Shown piece by piece: positions 31,216 through 41,393 of a DNA stretch of 64,000 nt. The stretch spans positions 1-64,000 of the forward strand of contig NZ_CP020812.1 of the NCBI RefSeq assembly GCF_002157835.1, read 5' to 3'. Within the stretch, counting starts at the first letter, position 1, and the number at the start of each line of letters is the position of its first letter. The position numbers were made by a program, and so were the translations under genes. A model generated the notes under the pieces. It was not told where the DNA came from and did not search any database. It worked only from the letters and a program-made list of their open reading frames with translations. Origin of the DNA: Mycobacterium dioxanotrophicus. Its GTDB lineage: Bacteria; Actinomycetota; Actinomycetes; Mycobacteriales; Mycobacteriaceae.

Positions 31216-31578
31216 TCAAGCGGTTGCTGAGACGACATCGTCGGCGAGCGATTCGACCGCGGTCATGATCAGTTCGGCGGTGTGTTCGGGCACTTCTGCA
31301 GCCGAGAGGCTTTTTCTCAAATGCGCGCCGACGAGGTCGAAGTGGCGGCGGGTGATCCCGCGCCCCTGGTGGACCTGGCGCATCGAGGGACCGACGTACG
31401 GCTCGGGCCCGCCGAGAGCCGCGGCAAAGAATTCGACCTGTTTGCCCTTCAGCCGCTCAATCCTTGTGCCGCTGAAGAATGGCGCCAATTCCTGGTCGGC
31501 CAGCACTCGTCCGTAGAAGTCCTCGACGACGTCTTCGAGCGCCTCCGCACCGCCGATGTGCTCATAGATGCTTGCCAT
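31216..31578 (-). CDS. glbN: group I truncated haemoglobin (GlbN-like)
   Basis: 120 residues. Starts [20 protein letters not shown] and holds the family core [40 protein letters not shown] with the proximal His in VHQGRGI, and [13 protein letters not shown]. Tyr at the B10 position (DFYGRVL) fits NO/O2 binding. Mycobacterial relatives detoxify nitric oxide and bind oxygen. Its placement, divergent from the alcohol dehydrogenase and beside oxygen-dependent catabolism, may reflect oxygen or NO handling; that link is inference. A GATCGG-rich leader lacks a strong ribosome site. Confidence 0.9.
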   Translation of the reverse strand: MASIYEHIGGAEALEDVVEDFYGRVLADQELAPFFSGTRIERLKGKQVEFFAAALGGPEPYVGPSMRQVHQGRGITRRHFDLVGAHLRKSLSAAEVPEHTAELIMTAVESLADDVVSATA

Positions 31579-31732
31579 GCTGCCGATCCCTTCGCCGCGT
31601 GCGTCAGATGCCGCTCGACGCTACGCAGTGGCGGTTGGCGCAAGGTTGGACCATCGGCGGCGTGTTCCGAACTCTGCCGCCTGATGCCCGCCAATGCCGC
31701 GCGAGTGCAGTGGGCGACGAGCGTCTGACACT

Positions 31733-31756
31733 GACACATCTGTCTGCACATGTCTG
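31733..31756 (+). promoter_or_regulatory. 24-bp regulatory element, degenerate copy (adh)
   Basis: GACACATCTGTCTGC, then 3 bp, then TGTCTG. The first 15 bases differ by one from the element upstream of the aldehyde dehydrogenase (47625) and closely resemble that of hmoC (56904). The right half is weaker (TGTCTG in place of TGTGAC). It lies 148 bp before the alcohol dehydrogenase start, within a 325-bp divergent promoter region (31579-31903) that holds no gene. Confidence 0.55.
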
Positions 31757-31903
31757 CGTAGCCGCACTGCCGATTCGCCGGGCACCAGTGTGCAGTTTTC
31801 GGACACATAGCCCCTCCTTTTGATGCGGACAATTTCCAGGAAGAGCGCTACAACGGTTAATCGGCGAACACAGCGAAGGCGCTGGGCACATAGGGAGATA
31901 AAG

Positions 31904-33016
31904 ATGAAAACAAGAGCGGCAGTCCTGTTCGAGGGTGGCAAGCCCTTTGAGATCGTCGATTTGGATCTCGAGGGCCCTCGCGACGGTGAGGTGCTGATCA
32001 GGTATGTGGCCGCCGGATTGTGCCATTCCGATCTGCACCTGACCGACGGGGATCTGGTGCCTCGGTTCCCGATCGTGGGTGGTCATGAGGGGGCAGGCAT
32101 TATCGAGGAGGTCGGCGCCGGTGTCACCAAGGTTAAACCGGGTGATCACGTGGTGTGTAGCTTCATCCCCAATTGTGGGCGCTGTCGCTACTGCGCGACG
32201 GGGCGTTCCAACCTGTGTGATATGGGTGCGACGATCCTGGATGGCCATATGCCCGACGGGTCGTTCCGGTTCCGTATGGGCGATACCGATTTCGGCGCGA
32301 TGTGCATGCTGGGCACATTCGCTGAGCGGGCGACCATCTCCGAACATTCGGTGGTCAAGGTCGATGATTGGCTGCCGTTGGAGACCGCGGTGCTGGTCGG
32401 TTGTGGTGTGCCGACCGGGTGGGGCAGCGCCAACTATGCGGGCGCGGTGCGCGCCGGCGATACCACGGTGGTGTACGGCATCGGCGGGATCGGCATCAAC
32501 GCCGTGCAGGGCGCCAAGCAGGCGGGCGCGAAATACGTGATCGCGGTGGATCCGGTGGCGTTCAAACGCGAGACCGCGGCGAAGTTCGGCGCGACGCATG
32601 TTTTCGCCACGGCCGACGAGGCCGCCGAGAAGGTTACCGAACTGACCTGGGGGCTGATGGCCGACCAGGCCATCATCACCGTCGGCACCGTCGACGAACA
32701 GGTGGTCACCGACGCGTTCAACACCATCGGGCGGGGCGGCACGGTGGTGATCACCGGCTTGGCCAACCCGGAGAAACTGACGGTCCATGTCTCCGGCGGG
32801 GTGATGACGCTGTTCGAGAAGACGATCAAGGGCACCCTGTTCGGTTCGGCCAATCCGCAGTACGACATCGTCAAGCTGCTGCGGCTCTACGACGCCGGCC
32901 AACTGAAACTGGATGAACTGGTCACCAAGAGGTACACGCTCGAGCAGGTGAACGAGGGCTACCAGGACCTGCGGGACGGCAAGAACATCCGAGGCGTCAT
33001 CACCCATGCCCAGTGA
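31904..33016 (+). CDS. NDMA-dependent zinc alcohol dehydrogenase
   Basis: 370 residues from ATG 31904 behind AGGGAGA. It oxidises primary alcohols to aldehydes. Catalytic-zinc motif [12 protein letters not shown] (Cys about 38) and [12 protein letters not shown]; structural-zinc cysteines in [18 protein letters not shown]-binding [14 protein letters not shown] (about 190). The sequence matches the 'NDMA-dependent' class of mycobacterial alcohol dehydrogenases, which hold NAD tightly and are known to depend on mycofactocin for electron transfer. It overlaps the following ligase gene by 11 bp, so alcohol oxidation and acyl activation are coexpressed. Confidence 0.9.
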   Translation: MKTRAAVLFEGGKPFEIVDLDLEGPRDGEVLIRYVAAGLCHSDLHLTDGDLVPRFPIVGGHEGAGIIEEVGAGVTKVKPGDHVVCSFIPNCGRCRYCATGRSNLCDMGATILDGHMPDGSFRFRMGDTDFGAMCMLGTFAERATISEHSVVKVDDWLPLETAVLVGCGVPTGWGSANYAGAVRAGDTTVVYGIGGIGINAVQGAKQAGAKYVIAVDPVAFKRETAAKFGATHVFATADEAAEKVTELTWGLMADQAIITVGTVDEQVVTDAFNTIGRGGTVVITGLANPEKLTVHVSGGVMTLFEKTIKGTLFGSANPQYDIVKLLRLYDAGQLKLDELVTKRYTLEQVNEGYQDLRDGKNIRGVITHAQ

Positions 33017-34637
33017 ACTCAGTTACGCCTCGGCCACCAGCGACGTACCTCTCCTCGGCGACACGATCGGTGCCAATCTAGACCGCGCGGCGCGATTGTT
33101 CGCCGAGCGCGACGCACTCGTAGAGTGTTGGACGGGTCGGCGCTGGACATACCGGGAATTTGTCTCCGATGTGGATACCCTGGCCTTGGGCCTGCTAGAG
33201 CGGGGCATCGGCAAAGGTGACCGCGTGGGCATCTGGGCGCCCAACTGCGCGGAGTGGGCCCTTGTCCAGTACGCCACAGCCAAAATCGGCGCGATCCTGG
33301 TCAACATCAACCCCGCCTATCGAGCACACGAGCTGGAGTACGTGCTCAATCAGGCCGGCGTGATGTCGCTGATCGCTGCGGAGAGGTTCAAATCGTCGGA
33401 CTATTCCGCGATTATCGAGAAAGTCAGGCCGCGATGCGAGGCGCTCAAACAGGTGGTGTTGCTGGGGGGTGACGACTGGAATGCGTTGCTCGGGACTGGG
33501 CGGCGAGCCGATCGCGGTCGACTGTCGGCGATAGCGCACACCCTCACTGCCGACGACCCGATCAACATCCAATACACATCCGGCACCACAGGCTTCCCCA
33601 AGGGTGCCACCCTGAGCCACCACAACATCTTGAACAACGGTTTCTTGGTTGGTGAGCTGTGTGGCTACACGGAAGCCGACCGGATCTGCCTTCCGGTGCC
33701 CTTCTACCACTGCTTCGGCATGGTGTTGGGCAACCTTGCCGCAACGAGCCATGGCGCATGCATGGTGATTCCGGCGCCGGCCTTCGAGGCGAGAGCCACG
33801 CTCCAAGCGGTACACGCAGAGCGGTGCACGTCGCTATACGGCGTGCCGACAATGTTCATCGCCGAACTGGCCGAGCCGGGATGTGCGGATTTCGACTTGA
33901 CCAGCCTGCGGACGGGCATCATGGCCGGCTCCCCGTGCCCGGTGGAGGTGATGAAGCAGGTTATCGAGCGGATGGGCATACCCGAGGTGACGATCTGCTA
34001 CGGCATGACCGAGACCTCACCTGTGTCGACGCAGACCAGAGTCGACGATTCGATCGAGCGCCGGGTGTCCACGGTCGGAACGGTGCACCCACATCTGGAG
34101 GTCAAGATCGTCGACCCGGAAACCGGAGTGACGGTGCCGCGCGGCACGGCGGGCGAGCTGTGTACCCGCGGATACTCGGTGATGCTCGGGTATTGGCAAC
34201 GGCCCGACTGGACGAGCGAAGCCATCGATGCCGCGCGGTGGATGCATACCGGCGACCTGGCGACAATGGACGAGGAGGGCTATGTCTCCATCATTGGCCG
34301 GATCAAGGACCTGGTTATCCGCGGCGGAGAGAATATCTACCCCCGCGAGATAGAGGAGTTCCTCTACACCCACCCGCAGATCCTCGACGCGCAGGTGATC
34401 GGCGTTCCGAATCCCAAGTACGGCGAGGAACTCATGGCGTGGATCCGCATGCGGGAGGGGGCTGAACCGCTGACCGCGGAGGCACTGCGCGATTTTTGCA
34501 CCGACAAGCTGGCACACTACAAGATCCCCCGCTACGTTCACGTCGTCGACGAATTTCCCATGACCGTCACCGGCAAGATCCGCAAGGTCGAGATGCGTGA
34601 GAAGGCGATCGAACTGCTCAATTTGCGGCAGCCCTGA
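33006..34637 (+). CDS. acyl-CoA synthetase (FadD35-like, AMP-binding)
   Basis: 543 residues, starting inside the end of the dehydrogenase gene. It activates carboxylic acids to CoA thioesters through an acyl-AMP. Motifs: [20 protein letters not shown] (P-loop, about 180), [13 protein letters not shown] (about 335), [20 protein letters not shown] (about 410), and the catalytic Lys in [16 protein letters not shown] near the C-terminus. Closest in style to mycobacterial FadD35-type medium-chain or branched-acid ligases. It ends 22 bp from the convergent acyl-CoA dehydrogenase gene. Confidence 0.85.
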   Translation: MPSELSYASATSDVPLLGDTIGANLDRAARLFAERDALVECWTGRRWTYREFVSDVDTLALGLLERGIGKGDRVGIWAPNCAEWALVQYATAKIGAILVNINPAYRAHELEYVLNQAGVMSLIAAERFKSSDYSAIIEKVRPRCEALKQVVLLGGDDWNALLGTGRRADRGRLSAIAHTLTADDPINIQYTSGTTGFPKGATLSHHNILNNGFLVGELCGYTEADRICLPVPFYHCFGMVLGNLAATSHGACMVIPAPAFEARATLQAVHAERCTSLYGVPTMFIAELAEPGCADFDLTSLRTGIMAGSPCPVEVMKQVIERMGIPEVTICYGMTETSPVSTQTRVDDSIERRVSTVGTVHPHLEVKIVDPETGVTVPRGTAGELCTRGYSVMLGYWQRPDWTSEAIDAARWMHTGDLATMDEEGYVSIIGRIKDLVIRGGENIYPREIEEFLYTHPQILDAQVIGVPNPKYGEELMAWIRMREGAEPLTAEALRDFCTDKLAHYKIPRYVHVVDEFPMTVTGKIRKVEMREKAIELLNLRQP

Positions 34638-34659
34638 ACCCAACGAAACGCGCCCCGCG

Positions 34660-35838
34660 TCAGCGCAACAAGGCCCGCGACATGACGACGCGCTGAATCT
34701 GGTTGGTGCCCTCGTAGATCTGGGTGATTTTGGCGTCGCGCATGAACCGCTCGACGGGAAAGTCGGTGGTGTACCCGGACCCGCCGAACAGCTGCACGGC
34801 GTCTGTGGTCACCTCCATCGCGACATCGGATGCGAAGCACTTCGACGCCGACGAGATGAAGCCCAGGTTGGGCTCACCGCGTTCGGCGCGGGCAGCGGCG
34901 GTGTAGACCATCAACCGCGCGGCTTCCACCTTCATCGCCATATCCGCCAGCATGAACTGCACGGCCTGGAAATCCGCGATCGGCTTGCCGAACTGCTTGC
35001 GCTCCTTGACATAGGCGATCGACGCGTCGATGGCGCCCTGGGCGATGCCGACGGCCTGTGCGCCGATCGTCGGGCGGGTGTGGTCGAGGGTGGCCAGCGC
35101 GGTCTTGAAGCCGGTGCCGGGCTCGCCGATGATCCGGTTGCCGGGGATGCGGCAGTCCTCGAAGTACAACTCCGTGGTCGGAGAACCCTTGATGCCCATC
35201 TTCTTCTCCTTGGCGCCCACGCAGAAGCCGGGATCGTCTTTGTGCACGATGAAAGCCGAGATGCCGTTGGCGCCCTTGTCCGGGTCGGTCACCGCCATCA
35301 CCGTGTACCACGTCGAGTGCCCGCCGTTGGAGATCCAGCACTTGGCGCCGTTGAGCACCCACTGGTCGCCCTCGGCGCGGGCCCTGGTGCGCATCGAGGC
35401 GGCGTCGCTGCCGGCCTCGCGCTCCGACAGCGCATACGACGCGACAGCCTCACCGGCGGCAATCGACGGCAGCACCTGCTTCTTGAGTTCCTCTGAGCCG
35501 CGCAGCAGCAGGCCCATGGTGCCGAGTTTGTTGCAGATCGGGATCAGCGACGACGACGCGCACACCCGCGCCACCTCTTCGATGACGATGCACGCGGCCA
35601 CCGCGTCGCCGCCCTGCCCGCCGTACTCTTCGGGGATGTGGATCGCTGCGAAGCCCGAAGACGTCAGGGCGGCCAGGGCTTCGTCGGTGTAGCGGGCCTT
35701 CTCGTCGACGTCGGACGCATACGGGGCGATCTGCTTCTCACACAGGTCACGCAAGACGGAACGCAGCTCGTTGTGTTCATCGGAGAGCTTGAAAGGACCG
35801 AATTGCGTCATGCCGAGCGGGCTCTGAGCCCCAGTCAC
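34660..35838 (-). CDS. fadE25: acyl-CoA dehydrogenase, FadE25-like
   Basis: About 392 residues from GTG 35838 (ATG 35811 is an alternative; neither has a strong ribosome site). First step of beta-oxidation, FAD-dependent. Signature ASYALSEREAGSDAASMRTR (about 135), NGAKCWISNGG, the GSPTTELYFEDCRIPG segment, and the C-terminal YEGTNQIQRVVMSRALLR. The C-terminal two thirds is nearly the mycobacterial FadE25 sequence, with the same LDHTRPTIGAQAVGIAQGA block. A 39-bp palindrome about 80 bp upstream suggests TetR-type control. Confidence 0.9.
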   Translation of the reverse strand: MTGAQSPLGMTQFGPFKLSDEHNELRSVLRDLCEKQIAPYASDVDEKARYTDEALAALTSSGFAAIHIPEEYGGQGGDAVAACIVIEEVARVCASSSLIPICNKLGTMGLLLRGSEELKKQVLPSIAAGEAVASYALSEREAGSDAASMRTRARAEGDQWVLNGAKCWISNGGHSTWYTVMAVTDPDKGANGISAFIVHKDDPGFCVGAKEKKMGIKGSPTTELYFEDCRIPGNRIIGEPGTGFKTALATLDHTRPTIGAQAVGIAQGAIDASIAYVKERKQFGKPIADFQAVQFMLADMAMKVEAARLMVYTAAARAERGEPNLGFISSASKCFASDVAMEVTTDAVQLFGGSGYTTDFPVERFMRDAKITQIYEGTNQIQRVVMSRALLR

Positions 35839-35916
35839 GTTTGACCATCCATCATGGTCGCGGACCTGGCGGGTGAGGAGTCGGTGAGGAGTTGTGGCAT
35901 TGGCGTCCTTGTCTGT

Positions 35917-35955
35917 TTCGTTTATCAGCGACGGCCGACGTTGCTGATAAACGAA
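35917..35955. promoter_or_regulatory. 39-bp palindrome upstream of fadE25-like gene
   Basis: TTCGTTTATCAGC (35917-35929) and GCTGATAAACGAA (35943-35955) are exact 13-bp inverted repeats with a 13-bp spacer that is itself partly symmetric. It lies 79-117 bp upstream of the proposed start. AT-rich symmetric sites like this before beta-oxidation genes are often bound by TetR regulators. No TetR gene is present in the window. Confidence 0.65.
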
Positions 35956-36292
35956 GTTCGGCAGCGCGATTCGTGCGGCCCGTGGCCTCTTTAGCCCGTA
36001 ATGGCCGTCCAAGCGATCTGGAACGATGAAACCCACCGCTGCCGCGCGGTGGGCCTGGCAGGCAGCGGCGCGTCATCGCGCGACGGTCCCGTAAATCAGA
36101 TAAAAGATGTAGCTGCTTGCTGTTTAAACCGGCCCGGGAGCGTCGCAGCATACTTCGGATTCTGACGTGATCATGCTGGCCGTAACTGTCCAACAATCGC
36201 ACAGTCACAGGCCGGCTCACCTCCAGCACAGCGCCTCAGCGCTTCCTCGCAGGACGGCCCACATGAAAGGCACTGAGCGGTTCTACTACTGC

Positions 36293-37807
36293 CTAGACGG
36301 TATGGGAGGCCCCAGCCCCCCATACCGGCTCTTCGATTTTGACCGGGCAATCAGCATGAAGTCTGGGTTGCGGCCCGCTGTTTGCGGGTGCAGTGGAATC
36401 GTATCCGCCGGGCTGAGTTCTCTCGGTTCCGGAAGCCGCATCCGACTCGTTTGACCTGTTTGACAAGCCGGTTGTAGCCCTCGGTACGGCCGTTGGTGAT
36501 CCCGGTGGTCACGAACGCGTTGATTTCGGGCCACCAGGTGTCGATGGTGCCGGCCAGGGTGAGTAGCTCAGGGATCCCGGAGTCGATGCACCACGCTAGG
36601 AACCGGTGCAGCCGATGCCGGGTCAGGTGTGGATCGCCGCCGACGCGCACGGTGGACAGCAGGGTGCGCAGTTCCTCCTTGGCGATCTATGCCGACAGGA
36701 TCTGGCTACTGGGGTCTTCGGCGACGATGGCATTCCACATCTTGGCGAAGCTCTTGTCCGAGAGTCTCTCTCGTGCGCGCAGCAGCCGCCGACGGTTGGC
36801 CCACTCCGGGTCAAGTTTGCCGCCGCGGCGATCGCGCAGGTCCCAGGTGACACGGCGGCGGACCTTGGTCAGTGCGCCGTTGGCGAGGTGGACCAGGTGG
36901 AAGTGATCGACGACCAGCGTCGCGTTGGGCAACAACCCCGGGGTGCGAACCGCCGTGGCGTAGACCGCGGCCGGGTCGATCGCCACGTAGTGGATGCCTA
37001 AGCGAAACTGCTCGCTGCGTTCGTGCAGCCACTCGATCACCGTGGCGCCGGTGCGGCCTTCACGTTGCCCCAACAGACCCTGGTTGCCGGCCAGATCAAC
37101 GAACCCGGTGTCCCACGGATCGACCCGTATCCACCTCCCACCAGCAACGCACCGTTCCCACCGGGGCTTTCCACGGCGGGTCTCATCGATGCCGAGCACC
37201 CGGGTCGGCTCGGGTTCGGCCAGCAGCACCTCAGCGTGGGCGACGAACGCGCGGTGCGCGGTCGGCCACGACACCCCGTGAGCATCGGCGACCTCGGCCA
37301 CCGAGCGGGCCGCATCCCCGATCGCCGCGCCGATCTGGGTGCGCAACCGCGTCGTGGTGCGAGTCCGCGACGGGACCTGCGCGATAGCCTCGGTGAACGA
37401 AGACCGCTCACAGTAGTCTTCTCGGCAACGCCACCGAGTCTTGGTCCACCGCACCATGATCCGGTCCTGCCCGTAGGGAATATCACGCGGCCAGGTGGAC
37501 ACCCGGCCCTTCACCGACGTGGACACCACCCCACACGACGGGCACACCGCCGCCGTCTCATCAGCGGTGACTACATGCACCACACGAGTACCGTCGGCTG
37601 AACGCTCAACACGCTCGACTCGTACTCCTGGCAGCCCGAACAACAATGTCGTACCGTCAGACACGGCCCTTGGTTTCCTTCCACCGTCCGAAAGCGTCGC
37701 AACTCTCAGACTTCGGAAGGCCAAGGGCCTCCCCATGCAACGACACGCTCTATGAGAGCGAAATCACAACTGCCCCATTAAAATTGAAGAGCCCCCATAC
37801 CGTCTAG
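36293..37807 (-). mobile_element. ISL3-family element
   Basis: Ends are CTAGACGGTATGGG at 36293-36306 and its complement at about 37794-37807, each followed inward by GGCTCTTC(G/A)ATTTT. The left end carries an extra inverted copy of the tip (GGTATGGG 36299-36306 and CCCATACC 36319-36326), so it is longer than the right end by about 20 bp. No clear 8-bp duplication flanks it. It separates the fadE25-like gene from the thiolase operon. Confidence 0.8.
36351..37736 (-). pseudogene. ISL3-family transposase with one nonsense codon
   Basis: The frame is open from 37736 to 36351 except for a single TAG at 36689-36687 (after DPSSQILSA). ISL3 features: zinc-finger CPSCGVVSTSVKGRVSTWPRD with CREDYCERSSFTE, catalytic Asp in VLGIDETRRGKP (about residue 205) and in LVVDHFHLVHLANGALT (about 285), and the C-terminal ITNGRTEGYNRLVKQVKRVG with the final Glu. 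Read through, it would be 461 residues, normal for the family. The stop leaves the Glu domain untranslated. Confidence 0.88.
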
Positions 37808-37834
37808 CGCGTTCGACGCCGGCAAAGTGGACAT

Positions 37835-37883
37835 CTCGGTTAATCGCGACTAACATTTACGCAGTTAGTCGCAATTAACCGAG
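37835..37883. promoter_or_regulatory. operator-like palindrome upstream of thiolase operon
   Basis: Two 20-bp arms, 37835-37854 and 37864-37883, are inverted copies with a single mismatch (core GTTAGTCGC and GGTTAAT), spaced by 9 bp. The element lies 69 bp before the thiolase ATG, in otherwise GC-rich DNA. It looks like a TetR-family operator overlapping the promoter. The sequence is unrelated to the palindrome at 35917. Confidence 0.7.
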
Positions 37884-37951
37884 TCAATCGGGCGAGGCGA
37901 CGCAAGGCAAACATGTCGTGAGCGTATTCACACCGCCGGTTTGGAGGATTG

Positions 37952-39133
37952 ATGACGACGTCGGTGATTGTTGCTGGAGCACGTACTCCGGTGGGCAAGT
38001 TGATGGGTTCGCTAAAAGACTTCTCCGGCAGCGATCTGGGCGGCATCGCGATCTCCGGGGCGCTGGAAAAGGCAAAGGTGCCGGCGTCGCTCGTCGAGTA
38101 TGTGATCATGGGCCAGGTGCTGACCGCGGGCGCCGGACAGATGCCGGCGCGGCAGGCCGCGGTGGCCGCCGGGATCGGCTGGGACGTGCCGTCGTTGACC
38201 ATCAACAAGATGTGCCTGTCCGGCATCGACGCGATCGCGCTTGCCGATCAGCTGGTTCGGGCCGGTGAGTTCGATGTCGTCGTCGCCGGTGGTCAGGAAT
38301 CGATGACCAGGGCGCCGCATCTGCTGATGGACAGCCGCGCGGGCTACAAGTACGGCGATGTCACCGTTCTTGACCACTTGGCCTACGACGGGCTGCACGA
38401 CGCGTTCACCGATCAGCCGATGGGCGCCCTGACCGAGCAGCGCAACGACGTGGATCAGTTCACCCGCGCCGAGCAGGACGAGTTCGCGGCGCGGTCGCAC
38501 CAAAAGGCCGCTGCGGCTTGGAAAGACGGCGTCTTCGCCGATGAGGTGGTGCCGGTGACGATTCCGCAGCGCAAGGGGGACCCCCTGGAGTTCAGCGAGG
38601 ACGAAGGCATCCGCACTAACACCACGGCCGAGTCGCTGGCCGGCCTCAAGCCCGCCTTCCGCAAGGGCGGCACGATCACCGCCGGTTCGGCGTCGCAGAT
38701 CTCCGACGGCGCCGCCGCCGTGGTAGTGATGAACAAGGCCAAGGCGCAGGATCTGGGTCTGACGTGGCTGGCCGAGATCGGTGCCCACGGCGTTGTCGCG
38801 GGCCCGGACTCGACGCTGCAGTCGCAGCCGGCGAATGCCATCAAGAAAGCCATTGCGCGCGTAGGGATCTCCGTCGATCAGCTTGACGTGATCGAGATCA
38901 ATGAAGCGTTCTCTGCGGTGGCGCTGGCCTCGATGAAGGAACTCGGTGTCGACCCGAGCAAGGTCAATGTCAACGGCGGCGCCATCGCGATCGGCCATCC
39001 CATCGGCATGTCCGGTGCGCGGATCACCCTGCACGCCGCCCTTGAGCTGGCACGACGCGGGTCCGGGTACGCCGTGGCCGCGCTGTGCGGCGCCGGCGGC
39101 CAGGGCGATGCGCTCATCTTGCGCGCGAGTTAG
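37952..39133 (+). CDS. fadA: acetyl-CoA acetyltransferase (thiolase)
   Basis: 393 residues from ATG 37952 behind TTGGAGGATTG. It cleaves 3-oxoacyl-CoA with CoA (or condenses two acetyl-CoA). The nucleophile Cys is in [16 protein letters not shown] (about 90), the catalytic His in [16 protein letters not shown] (about 350), and the second Cys in [14 protein letters not shown] (about 380). It heads a short operon with an enoyl-CoA hydratase and an SDR, together covering the lower half of beta-oxidation. An operator-like palindrome lies upstream. Confidence 0.92.
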   Translation: MTTSVIVAGARTPVGKLMGSLKDFSGSDLGGIAISGALEKAKVPASLVEYVIMGQVLTAGAGQMPARQAAVAAGIGWDVPSLTINKMCLSGIDAIALADQLVRAGEFDVVVAGGQESMTRAPHLLMDSRAGYKYGDVTVLDHLAYDGLHDAFTDQPMGALTEQRNDVDQFTRAEQDEFAARSHQKAAAAWKDGVFADEVVPVTIPQRKGDPLEFSEDEGIRTNTTAESLAGLKPAFRKGGTITAGSASQISDGAAAVVVMNKAKAQDLGLTWLAEIGAHGVVAGPDSTLQSQPANAIKKAIARVGISVDQLDVIEINEAFSAVALASMKELGVDPSKVNVNGGAIAIGHPIGMSGARITLHAALELARRGSGYAVAALCGAGGQGDALILRAS

Positions 39134-39254
39134 CCACCGGACAGGGATGGGGCGAATTCACGGCGAGGTGGCGTCGGGGGCCCTTTGATCCCGCCGGATT
39201 CACCGCATCCGCTGTTGTGGCAGTGCAATTCACAAACACAGGCAGGAGCTTGAA

Positions 39255-40082
39255 ATGCGCATCGACTACTCCGATTTCCCCACCCTGCGACTCGACCATC
39301 CCGACGAGGGGATCCTCGAGATCACGCTCGCCGCGCCCGGCCTGAATTCGGTTGGCCCACGCATGCATCGCGACCTCGCCCACATATGGCCCGTAATCGA
39401 GCGAGATCCCGACGTTCGCGTCGTCCTGGTTCGCGGTGAAGGGACGGCCTTCTCGTCCGGGGGAAACTTCGACTTGCTCGAAGCAATGGTCGATGACTAC
39501 GAAGCCCGTATTCGGATCATGCAGGAGGCCCGCGATCTGGTCGGTAACATGGTCAACCTCGACAAGCCGGTCGTCTCTGCAATTCGCGGTCCTGCCGTCG
39601 GCGCGGGCCTGGTAGTCGCGGTGCTGTCCGACATCTCCGTCGCCGGCCGCACCGCAAACATCATCGACGGGCACACACGGCTCGGCGTCGCCGCGGGCGA
39701 TCACGCCGCCATCTGCTGGCCGCTGCTGGTGGGGATGGCCAAAGCAAAGTACTACCTGCTCACCTGTGATCGCCTGTCCGGCGCGGAGGCCGAGCGAATC
39801 GGTCTGGTATCCATCTGTGTCGACGACGAAGAGGTTCTGGCGACGGCTCATCGCATTGCCGCTCAGTTGGCCTGTGGCGCGCAGGGGGCAATCCGCGGGA
39901 CCAAGCGCAGCCTCAACCATTGGTATCGCATGTTCGAGCCCGCCTTCGAAGCCTCGCTTGGCCTGGAGTTCCTCGGATTTGGCGGCCCCGACGTCAAAGA
40001 AGGCCTGGCAGCGCACCGTGAGAAGCGTCAGCCTCGATTTGACACCCGACCAGTGGAAACTTCGATGGACGATCCACGATGA
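39255..40082 (+). CDS. enoyl-CoA hydratase/isomerase family protein
   Basis: 275 residues, behind GGCAGGAGC. Crotonase fold: oxyanion-hole segments [20 protein letters not shown] (about 60) and [20 protein letters not shown] (about 115). At the place of the usual second catalytic Glu the sequence reads [20 protein letters not shown], so a canonical hydratase Glu pair is not evident and the reaction may differ (isomerase, hydrolase or atypical hydratase). Its stop overlaps the SDR start (ATGA). Confidence 0.85.
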   Translation: MRIDYSDFPTLRLDHPDEGILEITLAAPGLNSVGPRMHRDLAHIWPVIERDPDVRVVLVRGEGTAFSSGGNFDLLEAMVDDYEARIRIMQEARDLVGNMVNLDKPVVSAIRGPAVGAGLVVAVLSDISVAGRTANIIDGHTRLGVAAGDHAAICWPLLVGMAKAKYYLLTCDRLSGAEAERIGLVSICVDDEEVLATAHRIAAQLACGAQGAIRGTKRSLNHWYRMFEPAFEASLGLEFLGFGGPDVKEGLAAHREKRQPRFDTRPVETSMDDPR

Positions 40083-40825
40083 CCCGCCTGGACGGGCGCA
40101 CCGCGCTGGTGACCGGCGGTGCCGGTGGGATCGGTGCCGCGATCTGCCGGCACCTCGCCGAGGCCGGCGCCCGAGTAGCGGTGTGCGATCTGGACCTCGT
40201 CGGCGCCGAGGAGACAGCGTCTGCGCTGCCGGGTACGAGCGCCGGGTTCGCGATCGACGTCACCGACAGCTCGGCTGTCGCCCGCACGGTCGATGCGGTG
40301 CGCCGACAATTCGGCGAGATCGAGATCCTGGTCAACAACGCCGGTATCGACACTATCGAGAAGTTCGTCGACTCGACCGAAGAGACCTGGCGGGCACTCG
40401 TAACGGTCAATTACCTCGGCACGGTCATCGTCAGCCGTGCAGTGCTCGATTCGATGATCGAGCGCAGGCGGGGGCGCATCATCAATATCGGATCCGACGC
40501 TGGGCGTGTGGGATCCGCAGGCGAGGTGGTGTACTCGGGCACCAAGGGAGCCATAATCGCTTTCAGCAAGGGTTTGGCCCGCGAGATGGCCACGAAGGGC
40601 GTCACCGTCAACACCGTCTGCCCGGGTCCCACGAACACCGCGCTGCTCAAGAAGGTCGCGGCCGCCAGCCAAGGGCTGTACGACGCGCTTGCGCGCGCGA
40701 TCCCGATGAAGCGCATCGGGACACCCGACGACATCGCGCCTGCCGTTGTCTTCTTCGCCGGCGACGGCGCGTCCTACATCACTGGCCAGACGTTGTCGGT
40801 GAGCGGCGGCCTGACGATGGTTTGA
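40079..40825 (+). CDS. short-chain dehydrogenase/reductase (3-hydroxyacyl-CoA type)
   Basis: 248 residues, translationally coupled to the hydratase gene. NAD(P)-binding [19 protein letters not shown] (about 12), NNAG (about 84), catalytic Ser in [12 protein letters not shown] and Tyr-x3-Lys in [17 protein letters not shown] (about 155). Asp at the end of the second strand ([10 protein letters not shown]) favours NAD over NADP. Given its neighbours it probably oxidises a 3-hydroxyacyl-CoA; the real substrate is not shown by sequence. Confidence 0.88.
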   Translation: MTRLDGRTALVTGGAGGIGAAICRHLAEAGARVAVCDLDLVGAEETASALPGTSAGFAIDVTDSSAVARTVDAVRRQFGEIEILVNNAGIDTIEKFVDSTEETWRALVTVNYLGTVIVSRAVLDSMIERRRGRIINIGSDAGRVGSAGEVVYSGTKGAIIAFSKGLAREMATKGVTVNTVCPGPTNTALLKKVAAASQGLYDALARAIPMKRIGTPDDIAPAVVFFAGDGASYITGQTLSVSGGLTMV

Positions 40826-40850
40826 TCGCCGACGGCCGGAGGACGGCGAT
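40825..40850. terminator. hairpin between convergent genes
   Basis: ATCGCCG (40825-40831) and CGGCGAT (40844-40850) form a 7-bp stem just after the SDR stop, followed by an AT-rich run AACTTAT, before the convergent RDD gene end at 40854. Likely a bidirectional terminator. Confidence 0.55.
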
Positions 40851-40853
40851 AAC

Positions 40854-41348
40854 TTATCGTCGGTTCCTCAGGACACGGGTGCCACCGGCCCACCGGTCAT
40901 GAATTCCCTGCTGGTTCGGGCTGTTGCCGATCGTCGACGCGATTAGGGGGTAGGCGGTCAAGCCGAGTAGTACGCCGACAAATGGGAGAACAACCAACAA
41001 TGTGAATGCGTTTCGGATGGCGGATTGTTTCATGGTGGGCATAGCCGCAACATCGGGGCCGCGCACCTGTAGCCCCATGACTTTCTTGCCCGGCGTCCAA
41101 CCTCGGGTCGACTCGAACACAATGAAGTAGATGAACCCGGCCAGGCCGGACACTGCGATTATGGCATATAGGTTGCGCTCTGCGCCCAGTGGTATGGCAA
41201 TGACAACGGCCAAGACCAACACGATCAGGTTGTCGATTACCCGGGCGCCGAGCCGCGAACCCAGCCCCGCCGCCTGCGCGTCGGCGGGCGATGGCCCCGG
41301 CGAATGGATGCCCCGGGGATCTTTCGGATCGGAATCGTCAACGGTCAC
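40854..41348 (-). CDS. RDD-family membrane protein
   Basis: 164 residues. A hydrophilic N-terminus (SDPKDPRGIHSPGPSPADAQ) is followed by the RDD signature LGSRLGARVIDNLIVLVLAV, a second TM segment ISGLAGFIYFIVFESTRGW with TPGKKVMGLQV, and a third near VVLPFVGVLLGLTAYPLIAS. Function of RDD proteins is mostly unknown (some are ion transporters). It lies 45 bp downstream of the VWA gene on the same strand, probably last in the MDO-moxR-VWA operon. Confidence 0.82.
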   Translation of the reverse strand: MTVDDSDPKDPRGIHSPGPSPADAQAAGLGSRLGARVIDNLIVLVLAVVIAIPLGAERNLYAIIAVSGLAGFIYFIVFESTRGWTPGKKVMGLQVRGPDVAAMPTMKQSAIRNAFTLLVVLPFVGVLLGLTAYPLIASTIGNSPNQQGIHDRWAGGTRVLRNRR

Positions 41349-41393
41349 ACTCGGGTTCTCCGATCGATTGGGTGGTTACGGTGCATTCGCTTG

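Noticed and set aside
31604..33007. Minus-strand open frame of 467 codons opposite the alcohol dehydrogenase
   Set aside because: High-GC antisense frame; the plus strand encodes a complete enzyme with all zinc and NAD motifs.
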